Below are positions 40,480 through 59,730 of a stretch of DNA of 64,000 bases, in pieces. This stretch comes from Gossypium raimondii (taxonomy: Eukaryota; Streptophyta; Magnoliopsida; Malvales; Malvaceae). Position 1 is the stretch's first letter, and each line of letters begins with the position of its first letter. The notes under the pieces are model-generated. The model saw only the letters and a program-made list of their open reading frames with translations. It was not told the DNA's origin and searched no databases. The stretch is taken from the NCBI RefSeq assembly GCF_025698545.1, contig NC_068567.1, positions 4,960,001 to 5,024,000 on the forward strand, written 5' to 3'. Made by a program: the position numbers and the translations under genes.

Positions 40480-40959
40480 TTATTCGTGGGTCGGGTGAGT
40501 CAAGTAAAAATATTAGGCCCAATTTCTAGGTTCGGGCTAGATCCGGCTTAAAAAATGGGTCTAAAATTTTACGCAAGTTTGGTCTGAATAAAAATATTAA
40601 AACTCGAGCTCGATTTGTATTAAAATTTTTTATATTATTTTTTATGTGCAACTTAACAAGTAAATTCCTCTAAAATAGTAATAAAATTAATAATAAAACA
40701 AGAGTTATACAATATCCAAATAATAACGATAAAATAGTAGCAATACAATAAAGAAATGATAGCAAAACAACGAAAAATATTTTTTTTTTTGTAAATTTGG
40801 GCCGGGCATAGGCCAAAAAAACCTTACTCGAGGCTTAGACCGTTTAGAAATTATTTTTTGTCCAAACTCATTTTTTGAGCCTATATTTTTTCCCAAATCC
40901 TCTCACTTTTTAAGTGGACCTTCGAATCAGGTTGAGTTGCTCAACCCATGGACAAGTCT
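40480..40959. repeat. Dispersed repeat family R2, copy 2
   Basis: Same order of blocks as 10960-11575: TCGGGTGAGTCAAG at the left, an AT-rich middle, GGGCCGGGCATAGGCC, CTTACTCGAGGC, TTTGAGCCTATATTTTTTCCC, and CAACCCATGGACAAGTCT at the right. The two ends are imperfect inverted repeats. Non-coding. Confidence 0.6.
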
Positions 40960-42547
40960 AAAAAAACTCTTTTTTCTTCTTCTTTATTTTACTTTTTTGC
41001 TATTTATTTATTTTTTGAATTGATATCTATCCATATCATGGCTTAAAAAGTAAATGGTCCCCAAATTATTATGCCCCATTTCTAAGGGAAATCCACAACA
41101 CTCTCATTGTTGAATCAAGTTGGCATTGCCCTCATTTCTTTTTCCCAAATCTTATTCTTTTGTTTGGAATTACATTTATAATCTTTCATTTATTTTGCAT
41201 GTAGAAACTTTTATTTGCAAGAAAAAAGAAAGTATAAATTTATTGAAGGGTTATTTATTTAAATTGAATTGAATTTGTGTTGGATGAACTTTTTTAATTA
41301 ATTTTTAAAATTATAATTATAATAAATGATCTACTAATATCACTTTTACTAGTACATCTTCGACCACCCCTTAGAGTAATTTAGAGTTCTATCAGCCATT
41401 TGCAATGTGTCTGAGGTTAGTATAATATACCCAAACTTAACTTCCGAGCTATAGAGAGCGGCACCAATTTACAGAGTGCCTTATCGAAAGTGTGAGAACC
41501 AATGACATTGCACTCTTCACTAAGTGTTATATTCTCATAATCACTTAGTCATCTTTTTTTCGACAAAATATCTTTCATAAATTTTATATAATTAGGCATT
41601 TGTTTAACGTATTCTAGTGCAACCTTCGTGGGAATTGTGGTGGAGAATATTTTGGCTTAACTATCTCCTTTGATGGCTTCCTTGCTTCTGTCTCATGATG
41701 AACATATTTTTTAGAGCTTTCTTAAAGCTCATTAGAACTCTTGTCGATTGGTGGGATAGGCAAATGATTTTTTGCATTTACCTCAATTGATGGAGAGGCA
41801 CTCGATAACTCCCTGCCATTTCTAAAAATTTACAATGCTCTCTATGATTAATAACATTAAGAAGGCTAATTGTTTGACGATAATGCTCATTGTGGCCTAT
41901 TATGAATGGCCTATTAAGAAGGCTATTTGACCCACTTGAGTTTCCAATACCTTCATCCTAAGGTCGATTGCTTGTATAAATTGTTGTGGGTTGTTGCGAA
42001 TGTTGCCTTTAATACTGGCTTTGAGGGAAAACCGGAGGTTCAACTAGTCTATCTTGATAAAAATTGCCTTGATTGTTACCCCAAGCAAAGTTGGGATGGT
42101 TCCTTCATCTTGGCATATAAGTGTTGACGAATTGGTTATGTTGTTGTCTTTCCAAATTTCTAACATATCCAACCAATTCTGACTCAAATGTCCAGTGCCA
42201 AGAATGGTGATTATCCCCACATTGGTCACAGATAGCATAGATTGGTTGCTTCATGTTAACCTCAATTTTCTCATTTACATCTCATCCAAAACAACTAGTT
42301 CAGCAAGAAGAGCAATCATTGCATCAACCTCAACTACTTTAACCAATTTCTTTGGGTTTACACCAGTTCTGCTCGAAATCCGCTATGGATTATTTTCTAC
42401 CATGTCTTAAATTATCTTGACAATTTTTCAGGCGACTTACTCAATAATGCCCTATTAGTTATTACATCTAGATTACCTTTAATGAACTATCTCAACTCTT
42501 TGTATAAAGTCTGAATCAACAACCAATTTGACACTTGACGGTGAGGA

Positions 42548-43454
42548 TGTTGGACAATATATTACTGCAAAACAAATTTGTTAGCACTAGGTGAAAAAAT
42601 AAACCAAGAATTAAGAAATCGAAATTTACTACGTCGTGGAAGAACTATTGCCTAGAATTAAGAAATCAAAATTTACACCGGAAAAAAAAAAGGTGGAGCA
42701 CGCTTGATATTTCTCTTCTCAAGGAAATCACACTAGAATTGATTCCAGGAAAGTTTGGAGGGGTCAAATGAGGAAGGTGTTTTGCTTTTTGTGTGTCAAA
42801 TGAGGAAAATTAGCTCTCTATTTATACTAGTAATAGAAGGATAAAATAATAAATATGCAGGGGTAAAAGAGTAAAAAACATAGGGTTAGTAACAAAAGTG
42901 ATCCACCATTTCCGCGCAACAGTAAAAAAAATATACTGTTCAGATTTTCGTAACAATCAAAAATAAAAAAAAGGTAAATTGTTTTAAAGAAATTATTTTC
43001 TGGAAAATAATATAAGAATTTTATCCAAAAAGAAATAACCGCGGTACGTGTCGAAGACACGTGTTAACACGGTCACGAAAACTAGTAAATATGTAGAGGC
43101 AAAAGAGTAAAAAACTGTAGGGTCAGTTACAAAACTAACCCACTATTTCCGCACAACAGTCAAAAAATATATACTGTTCAGATATTTGTAACAGTCAAAA
43201 ATCAGAAAAAGTCAATTTATTTTAAAGAAATTATTTTCTGAAAATTAATATAATAATTTTATCCAAAAAAATACAAGTAGTATGTGTTAACATAAACATG
43301 AATCGAGTAAGAAACAACAACATGCATGTATTTGGCCTATAGCCCAATTACATGACAAATGTAAGATGTAAGGCTATATATAAACCCTTTTAATAGTCTA
43401 TATTTAACTAATGTGGGATATATCCACTTACCATCATTCTTTGCATTACCAACA
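42548..43454 (-). mobile_element. Solo LTR (907 bp) inserted in the gag remnant
   Basis: Ends are TGTTGG and CCAACA. On the plus strand the flanking 5 bp are GAGGA (42543-42547) and GAAGG (43455-43459). Joining the gag reading across the insertion calls for GAGGG here, so each target copy carries one G to A change from the same 5 bp duplication. A minus-strand TATA box (TAGTATAAATAG, about 42818-42829) lies downstream of a U3-like tandem repeat, giving the order U3-TATA-R/U5 in minus orientation. No internal retroelement sequence remains, so this is a solo LTR. Confidence 0.72.
42848..43300 (-). repeat. ~238-bp tandem duplication inside the solo LTR
   Basis: The block beginning AATAAATATGCAGGGGTAAAAGAG (about 42848) recurs as AGTAAATATGTAGAGGCAAAAGAG (about 43085). 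The match runs through ATTTCCGC.CAACAG, ATACTGTTCAGAT and AAAGAAATTATTTTCTG to TTTTATCCAAAA. The copies differ at many sites, so the duplication is old. It lies upstream of the LTR TATA box, where U3 enhancer repeats often occur. Confidence 0.75.
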
Positions 43455-43987
43455 GAAGGCACTTTTTTTCCATGTCCTTAAATAGTTTTCATGCCTCATG
43501 TAAAGTTTGCTTTCTATATGATTAGAATCTAGTGATGTCATTTCGCAATTTAGCTGTAGGAAAGAATTTAGTTAAGAATTTTTTCACAACTTGATCTCAA
43601 GTTGTAATTGACTCATTTGGTAGGCCATCTAATGAATTTGTAGCTCGTCCAAGAAAAGAAAACAAAAACAACCTTAATTTCATAGCTTCTACTAAAATAC
43701 CATTAGATTTGAATGTATTGCATAATTTGATGAACTTTCGTAGATGTTGGTTGGGATCTTCATGAGAAAAAAAAAAAGAATTGTTTCAACCATCTGAATA
43801 ACTGTTGATTTGATCTCAAAGCTGTTTACTTCCACAAATTGAAAAGTGAATACTAGTTCAAAGCCCTTCGATGTAAGGTATGGCATAGTCTCTAATAGAC
43901 CTAGGAAGTGGGAACAACAGGAGTAGGAGGAGGAGCTTGTAAATTAATTTGTGCATTATCAGTATCATTCGCATTGGGGTCATCCAT

Positions 43988-45440
43988 GGTTGACTCTTCA
44001 GATTCAACTTCAAATTGATGTTCAATTAACCGAGCCTTCGTAGATTCTTCTCAATCTCTAAATCAAGTGACAACAATTGAATCTGAATTTAACAAAATAT
44101 TTTTAATAATATTAAAAATTAATCCTAAATTTTTAAATCTAAAAAATAAAAAAAATTCTAAAAATAAAAATACAAAGACTAAATTCTAAATTCATCAACT
44201 TTCAACATATTTTAATCTAATTTAAAACATGGTTGGAATACTTTTCCCTTGATACATCCCCTGCCTGCGACAACTGGTAAGGACATAAGGCCAGGGACAC
44301 GTGTCAATAACGCGGCTTTGTCTAAGGCGGACATCAAGGCTTTGATATTGAATATTTGTGTTTTTTTTCTTTAATTAAAGAAGTTATTATTATTATTATT
44401 TGTCCAATTAATTAATATTGATAGTTCCTAATCTAATTATTTTTAAGTGGTCCAGCTCATATCTCTATAATTTATATTCTCCCATGACATATTTTAATGA
44501 GACTGAATATTTATTAGATGCTTTATTTATTAAATAAATTTTTTAATACATGCTTTTAAAATTTAAAATATTTTTTTCCCTTCCAAAAAATTTAAATTTA
44601 AAATCTTTTACTAGAAAATAAATATGATAACTATTTGCAATATTAGAGATAAGGGAAGAGAATACATAAATTTAATTCATATAAATTAAGACTTGAAAGT
44701 AAATCGAATCTTCGCTTCGAGTTTCACAATGCGTAATTGTGAAGTGTCATGTGTGGATTTTTTCCGATTATTTCCATTTCTTTATGTTTCTAGTTGTTAG
44801 GGTTTTCTCTAGTTATTTTCGATTCTTTGTGATTCTATATGCCATTGTAGTTGGCTAGACAAATATTGATACTTGTACTTACCATTTATATTTGTGTTGT
44901 GCTTGTAATTATACTGTTTTATAATACTTGAAAATAATAAGAATTTATTTTTTCACTAAATTAACCTTGGTTGACTTTGTTTTCAAAATATTACCGTGAT
45001 GGAAATATAAAATTATAAAATTATGAAGAGATTAAAATTAAAAAAACAAATTTCAGGGTCAAAATATAATATTTCCATTTACCCAAAAGGACTAAAAATT
45101 ACCTAAAATGCGGAAAAAAAAACTGATATGGTATTAATTAATAAACAAATAAATTTCAGGGGAAAAATGAAATATTATTAATTATTAATTATTAAATGAT
45201 TTTTAATTTCGAATTAACATATAGATAGATAAATAAAAGCAGCTAAAAAGCAAAGGCAAAGTCAAAGAGGCAAAGCTTCCCACCTTTCAAAAGGACCTAA
45301 AATCCAACCAATGGGATTTCAATTTCGTCAATCTTCACTTAATTTTCTCTTCTTTCGGTTTTCTCTTTAGCTTTAGGTTTTTCACTACACTTCTGCTTTT
45401 TTTTATCTGCTCTGCAACAATCAAGCTCTCTTAAAATTCA
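43988..45440. other. Gene-free DNA; possible retroelement leader, then kinase promoter
   Basis: 43988 to about 44350 may be the untranslated leader of the gypsy remnant, but no primer-binding site was recognised. Later sequence is AT-rich. The part from about 45230 (CT-rich, TTCACTACACTTCTG) is the probable promoter and 5' UTR of the NDR kinase gene. Confidence 0.4.
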
Positions 45441-45445
45441 ATCAG

Positions 45446-45856
45446 GTAGTACAAATTGTTTTAGTTTTAAGATTGAGTTGAGATTTCGATTTTGAATTTT
45501 TTGTTTGTTTACTGAGAAAACGTTGGAAAATTGAAGTGTTTTTTTTTGTTTGTCTAGAAAGTGATTTTAGGCTGTTAGATTCACTTCGTCTCGCAATTCT
45601 TTTTGAGTGTCCTAAAAATTTGTAGCAGAATGTTTTAAGTATTATGAACTCTTTATAGTTTATTCCAGAATATATGAGTTGAATTGGTTTTGAATTTTAT
45701 TGATTGAATTAAAGTGCTTTCAATTAGGTGGTTATTCGGTGAGGATTACAGCATCATCTCATTTCTTTGTTCTGAACTGTGTTGGGGATTATTAATACTA
45801 TTATTTTGTTCTAAGCTAATGTACTCTTTATTTTGCTTTTGTTCTTGAATTTGCAG
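45446..45856 (+). other. Probable 5' UTR intron of the NDR kinase gene
   Basis: Donor AATCAG|GTAGTA and acceptor TGAATTTGCAG|AATCTG bracket a T-rich stretch ahead of the kinase start codon at 45993. Leader introns at this place are common in plant kinase genes. Inference from splice-site appearance only. Confidence 0.45.
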
Positions 45857-45992
45857 AATCTGTTTGTTGGATATTTTGGTACACAATGATGTGATAAAAT
45901 CATTAAGTTTTTGTGTGTGAGAAACCTGCGTGACCGTACTGCACATTTTTAGTAGTGTGGGTTTATAAGGATCATATTTATCGAGTAAACCG

Positions 45993-49907
<3,915 letters not shown>

Positions 49908-50927
49908 GTGTTTCCATATCCCCGTGATAACCGGGTGTTCCCCGGTGCTTAGCGTTTGCTTTTTGCCACATTAACATTTCAAAGTTTTAGGGGCAAAGGT
50001 CCCCAAAACAAAATGGTTTGAGATATGGGATTTGGCTCTTCCAGAGCCAGTTAGGAGATTGTTCTTTTCTGTAAAAATAATATCTGAAAGTAAATATTTT
50101 TTTTATATTTGTTGTGTAATTTTTTTCCCTCTTCAAATTATTACGTCAATTGACATAGCTGAAAGAAGTTACTGTATAAGACCCCATTGTTGTTTTTCAT
50201 TTTGCATGTAATTATTAGTTACTTGTTCTCAGGTATACTAGTACCGTAACTGTTTGCATTCGTATTGCAGTAATTGTTCAGTTTGAATTTTTATAATTTT
50301 GCATCTAATTTATTGTTAAATATAGTCTATAGTCTAATCGTGGTTTTAGGATTCCATAATGTATATTTTTTGCCAAATATTGGGAAATGTCAAATTTAGA
50401 TATCATACCATAAATAAACTCAACTAATCTCAAACTTATTCAAGAACTAAATTGATTGATCCGAGGAAGTAAATTAAGATGGCAAAAGATGATGTGAATT
50501 TGTACTAAATCATCAAAGCTATTCAACTAGTTTTATTTTTAAAACAACCTGAAATGAGGTAAAAATTTTATTGTTAGATGTCCACTCGAGTGCTATTTAC
50601 CATGCATCATATATTAATGCTTTACAACGCCCATGCTTTTGTAAATTTTAATATATTCCTATTCTTTTCTCAACACAAAGCTACAAAACATTTTATTATG
50701 TTCAAATTTTGTCACCTAGTCATAAAAAGTTGTAATAAAATAATCACTCTACCAACCATGTTCTCTTTTCTTTTTAATCTACTTTTGTTAATTATCGTCA
50801 ACTTTGTAATGAAAATGTCAATATTAATTCTAAAATTAATATAATACTAAATTTAACTCTCAACATTTATATATTATATTAATTTGATTATGATTTTAAA
50901 AATTAAACAACATTTATACATTATCTC

Positions 50928-50971
<44 letters not shown>

Positions 50972-52194
50972 TAACCTTTTTCCTCGTTCTTTCCCTAACT
51001 TTTTTCTTTTTTCTCCTGTATTCTCCTTTCTTATCCTCCATTACTTTCCCAAATCCATCCTCCATGGGGAAGGAGTTTAGAACAAAAAGGAAAATAGAAG
51101 ATTTTAGAACTGCCACTTCATCACAAAGTCAACGACAATGAACAAAATTAGACAAAAAAAAAACAAATACAATTTGGATAACTATTTTGTAATTTTTTAA
51201 TTAGATGACCAAAATAAAACTTAAAAGCATAATTGTAGCTTACCCAAAATTAATAAAATTTAAGTCATAAGTATCTTTTGGCTTTGCATCATTGATTCAT
51301 GTGAATAAAAGGCATCACTTCAGCCATGTAATTATTATATGCTTCTCAACAACCCCTTTCATGGAGTTATTCTAATAATATTGTTATTTAAAAAGATAAA
51401 TCATGAACAATACAAAGCAATATCTAGCACCAAACACAAAACAAGTATCAGATATGAATATAAATCCGACACATTATGTTATGTAGCAAATATATGATAA
51501 AGTTATGTCAACTATTGATGCCCTACACGCTCCCTTTTACTCATTAATGGCTACCAAAATGATGATAAAAGGACACTAAATAAACCCTTTTCTCACTTTA
51601 AACTTAAGTAGACAAGTAATAACAAAAAAGGAAAAAAGAGAGAACAATGATTAACAACATAGCCCATGTTAAATTTTTAATCATAGCAACATCCATTTTT
51701 CTTAACAGTAAATTACAAACTTAGCTCAGCCAGTACTTAATACTTATGTTGCGAAAAATGATCCTTGGTTCGAACCAAAGCCTCAAAGGACTCGAAGAGA
51801 ACAATACTTCCAATGTAGATGACACATAAAAGCCATAGTGTCTTTGCTATAATATACTTTTCAGGCATTTGTTCTTGTTTGCTTCTAATGAAAAAAAAGA
51901 AACATCAAGTGTTTTATTACAGCTAGAATAATAGTTGAAACTTGGAAAATATATGAACAATTTTCCCTAAGGTGAGCATGATATCATTTCTCTCTTTTTT
52001 CTTCAATGACAATCTAGAGGGGCATGATACTAGTGAGAATACCTGAAAGGGTGCACGAGGAAGGAGATTGTTGCAGTTCTTGATGGAACCAAATTGTGGG
52101 CACTGATACACGAGAGTAAACTGTTTGTAGATACCGAAATAGTGCGGAGATCTCCTTCAAGACAAGCAAATCCTTACTAGATGTGTAGTGCTGT
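49908..52194. other. Region between two convergent kinase genes
   Basis: The 3' ends of the NDR kinase (plus) and CKL kinase (minus) face each other across this region. It holds both likely 3' UTRs, an (AT)n run at 50935-50969, a half fold-back element at about 51160-51250, and a tRNA-like stretch at 51736-51795 (TAGCTCAGCCAGTA ... TTGGTTCGAACC) that may be an antique SINE. No gene supported. Confidence 0.5.
50935..50969. repeat. (TA)n microsatellite
   Basis: An uninterrupted TA dinucleotide run of about 35 bp. Non-coding. Confidence 0.85.
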
Positions 52195-56108
<3,914 letters not shown>

Positions 56109-58022
56109 GATCTAATCTTAGTAAACTTTGCACACTCAACTATATATCACAGTAAAGGGAAAGAAAAACACCCTTGCCTCTTATTTCACTAAACTAATAT
56201 TGACAAATTGACTCAATAACCTTCTCTTTAAACTAGTTCTCAGATCGATCAAAATTATTAACTATCAACTCCAGAGATCAAAACCCAGTTTCTAAAATCC
56301 TTATAAAAGCTCCCTTAAAAGAACAAAAAGGCGTTAACCTCTTTAGTGACTAAAGGGATAATAAACAAAAGGAGCAAACTTGACTGAGAAACTACGGAAT
56401 ACCCATTAATCAGTGAACCAAGGCAAACGTTTTGGGACCATCAAGCTGCATTTTCAAGGTGGGAAAAAGAAAAGAGAAATTTTTAAGGAGATACAAGTTC
56501 AGTAGTATAGAAGGGGGTAAAAAAAAAGGCTATATTTTGATTGCCCCGGTAAAGGGGAATATGGGAAAAAGAATCCAAAAGGAACGAATTTATGGGCAAA
56601 GAATTTGGGGGCGATGATCTATTGGATCTGGGTTATAAGACAAGGATTTAATTTTCTCGGGAAATTTCTTTTGGACGAAGAAAAAGGAAATACTTTTTTT
56701 TTTTTTTGAGAAAGAAAGAGAAATAAAAATGTTTTGGATGATTGGAGAGAAAGTTCAATGATAAAATTGATATTATATTAGTAGGTGGATTTTAGTATTT
56801 TAAAACAAAAATTACTCTTTTTATTATATATTTAAATATTTGATTAAGATTAATAAAATATTACACTAAATATAATATTAAAGTAAATTAATTGTAATTA
56901 TGATCCAATAAAAATATATATGAGAACCTAACTAATTAGGTATGAACAAGATATTATATTTTTACGAGAAAAATTGATTCTAACATTATTGTTGAAAGAG
57001 TTAATCACAAACTTTAAAATAATGTAAGATACATTAATTTCATAAAAAAGAATTTTAAGACTACCACAATACCAATAAAAGGAAAGGCTTAATATACTAA
57101 CCACTTAAATTGAGTCACATCATATATATATATATATATTATATGGGTTATCTTTCGATTATAGTTGATTAAACATGTATTCTAAATTTATGTAACATTA
57201 CATGTTTGTATTATTCGAATACACTTTATTTTCTAATTTATTATTATAATTATATTTGTAAACTCTTGAATACATAAACATTAGAATTTTCAAAATAAAA
57301 AAATTAATGTTTGTTGGGTTGATTTTATAGTAGTAGTTGTTTTGAGTAGGTGATAATTATGATCAATTATTTGTTTTAAATTTGATTAGGTTGTGCTAAG
57401 ATAATTTCTAGCCTGTTTTTAAATTTATAAAATTATTTGTTGATGGTAATTTCCCAACAAAAAGAAAGGTATAGGAGATATGGTTGAGCAAGTATATTTT
57501 ATTTTCAAGATTTACTAATATTATTATAAATAATACACGATAATGAAACTTAAAATAAAATCCGAATTATAAATCTACTCTCGTAGCTTAATATTATTAT
57601 AGGATGTATTTAATAAATATTTTATTTTTATTTAATATAAAAATTTCAATAAAAACATTGAATAAAATAAGTAAGTAGGTAACTAGAAAATACTAATTTG
57701 ATTTTATTTTTTAAAACATTTCAAATAAATTATCTTTTTTTCTTTAATGTGATATTCAAAGTTACCAAATGTATATTTTATCCAAAATTATTTAAAATTT
57801 AGAAAAAAATTAAAATTAGTATTTACTTTTATCAAACAATATAATTATATTCAATACTTATACTAATTTATCAAACAATTTTCTAATATAAATTTAACAC
57901 TTATAAAATTTAGCAATAAAAATTTAGTCCTTAATTTTTCGACACATAAAATTTCAGTTTATCAAACACACTCTAAGTGTCAGTAGCATAGAGAAAGTAT
58001 AATTTATCTATACTATTATTTA
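56109..58022. other. CKL promoter / 5' UTR and gene-free DNA
   Basis: Positions 56109 to about 56760 are the likely 5' UTR and promoter of the minus-strand CKL gene (on the minus strand: pyrimidine-rich, with a poly-A/T tract near 56694-56708). The remainder is AT-rich, with an (AT)n run at 57122-57139. The short plus frame at 56432-56617 is Lys/Gly-rich and unsupported. Confidence 0.4.
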
Positions 58023-58470
58023 CACCCCTTACTGAGTTAGTGTCATGAGTCAATCAAACATCAGGTCGTTTAGAAAAATTACAAATGTCTTTTTGTAATT
58101 AAAACAAGTTATATTATCCAATGATACTTTAGTCTTTTTAATTTTTAGAAAAACCAATAAAAAGTTTGCATGTTGTGAGGTTTGAACTCAAGTTAATTGC
58201 ATGTTATTTTTGTATGTTATTTTTAAACACGCCGTTATGTTTAAAATACATGGTTTTCATATGCATACGCGTGTGATAGAATTTCTAGTACTACTAATGT
58301 TGTTGATTGAGTTGATATATAATTTTGTTTTCATTTTGATGTCGTACATATTCCAAATACTATTAATTAGTTTCAAATCAAACGTTTCATTATTTATTAT
58401 GTGTTATTTTTAAACACACTTGCATATTCTAATTACGTGGTTTCCACGTATACATGTGTGATAGAATTTA
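58023..58470. repeat. Dispersed repeat family R1, copy 2
   Basis: Near-parallel to 3567-4165: TTACTGAGTTAGTGTCATGAGTCAATCAAACATCA, an antisense B-box-like GAGGTTTGAACTCA, then two TGTTATTTTTAAACA blocks each followed by ATACRYGTGTGATAGAATTT. In this copy the distal block is itself duplicated (58202-58285 and 58400-58465). Confidence 0.6.
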
Positions 58471-58643
58471 CTTAAATTTTTATACCGATTTCAGAGTAAA
58501 AACAATAAAAGCATATTTTAATGATAGGAAAATGAAAATTGTATATAATATTATTTCCTAAATTTTACGCATGAACATTAAAATAATTATAATAAGTAAA
58601 CAACACAAAAGAATCTATTGAATTAAGAAGTGGATGGAAATGG

Positions 58644-59720
58644 GGTAATTTACCAATAAAAGCCCTTTTTTTTAAATTTACCGAAATGGGCCAACTATTT
58701 AATTATTTACCGGAATGGTCCATTTTCCATAAAATCGCGTCCACGTCAAGACGATGTCGTGGTACACGCCAGAAATCGCGTCCACGTCCAGCGCGACTTG
58801 TTGGCGTGGATGAAATCGCGCCCTAGAGGACGCGATTTCTCGACGTGGCATGAAACGATTTATGTTTTTAGCTTGAAAAACTTTGAAACGCCATAACTTT
58901 TGGCTCGGTTGTCCGATTGAGACGATTTTTTTTATTTCAAATAAATTTTTGAGATCTACGTGCTGACAAACTGCTTAGAGATGAATAGGGACTAATTTGT
59001 AAAGTATAATTTGTTAGTTACGAGTATAGGGACTAAAGTGTAATTATTTCAAAATTAGCATGAAATTTTTGTATTTAAGAATATTTGAATGTTATGGAAG
59101 GATGAATTTGAATTTGAATTGAAAAACGAAGCTTAGATTTGAAAATATGACTATTTAGGTTTTAGGGACTAAATTGAATAAAATGGAAAATTTTAGGGAA
59201 CTTCTCAAAAGTAGAATGAGCTGACTTATACCTATTACAGGATGATATAAGACAATTCTGTAAAAAAATATCCGGTGTTTACTTCAAATAAATAAGAAAA
59301 ATAATGATTTGAATGTTTCAAAATTCAATTTTAAACCGAAAAAATCAAAATTTAGGGGCAAAAAAGGATCTTTTTCGACAAAACTACCATAAGCGCCTTG
59401 ATTTGTCAGCGTAGATCTCAAAAGTTATTGAAATAAAAAATCGTCTCAATCGGACAACCGGCGAAAAGTTATGGCCTTTCAAAGTTTTACAAGCTTAAAA
59501 CATAAAGCTGTTCATCCGTCGACAAATCGCGTCCTCGTAGGCGCGATTTGTGTCCACATAAGCAAATCGCACTGACGTGGACGCGATGTCCTGACACGTA
59601 CCCTGACATCGCGCTGACGTGGACGCGATTTTGCGGAAAATGACCTATTCCGGTAAATAATCAAAAAATCGGCCCATTTCGGTAAATTTTGAAAAAATGG
59701 CTTTTATTGGTAAATTACCC
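58644..59720. mobile_element. Non-autonomous Mutator-like fold-back element
   Basis: 1,077 bp with terminal inverted repeats of about 330 bp (58644-58975 and 59390-59720). The left end GGTAATTTACCAATAAAAGC is mirrored by GCTTTTATTGGTAAATTACC. Inner matches include ACCGAAATGGGCC, TTACCGGAAT, AAATCGCGTCCACGTC, GGTTGTCCGATTGAGACGA and GAGATCTACG. An exact 9 bp target duplication, TGGAAATGG, flanks it (58635-58643 and 59721-59729). The ends share wording with the 4.3 kb element at 22387-26684, so both belong to one lineage. No coding capacity. Confidence 0.85.
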
Positions 59721-59730
59721 TGGAAATGGT

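Larger units (their letters stand above)
41340..43987 (-). pseudogene. Gypsy (Athila-like) retrotransposon gag/protease remnant, interrupted
   Basis: Reading the minus strand, the gag starts at 43987 (MDDPNANDTDNAQINL) and runs through FEIKSTVIQMVET, HEDPNQHLRKFIKLCNTFK and MKLRLFLFSLLGRATNSL to KDMEKKC near 43465. There it is broken by the solo LTR at 42548-43454. It resumes at about 42540 with NWLLIQTLYKEL, then CDQCGDNHHSWHW (a cysteine-rich zinc-knuckle-like motif) near 42230. The protease-proximal part continues, with many stops, to about 41340. The motifs match Athila-type gypsy gag proteins as I know them. Numerous stops and frame changes make it non-functional. No reverse transcriptase or paired LTRs of this element were seen. 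Confidence 0.7.
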
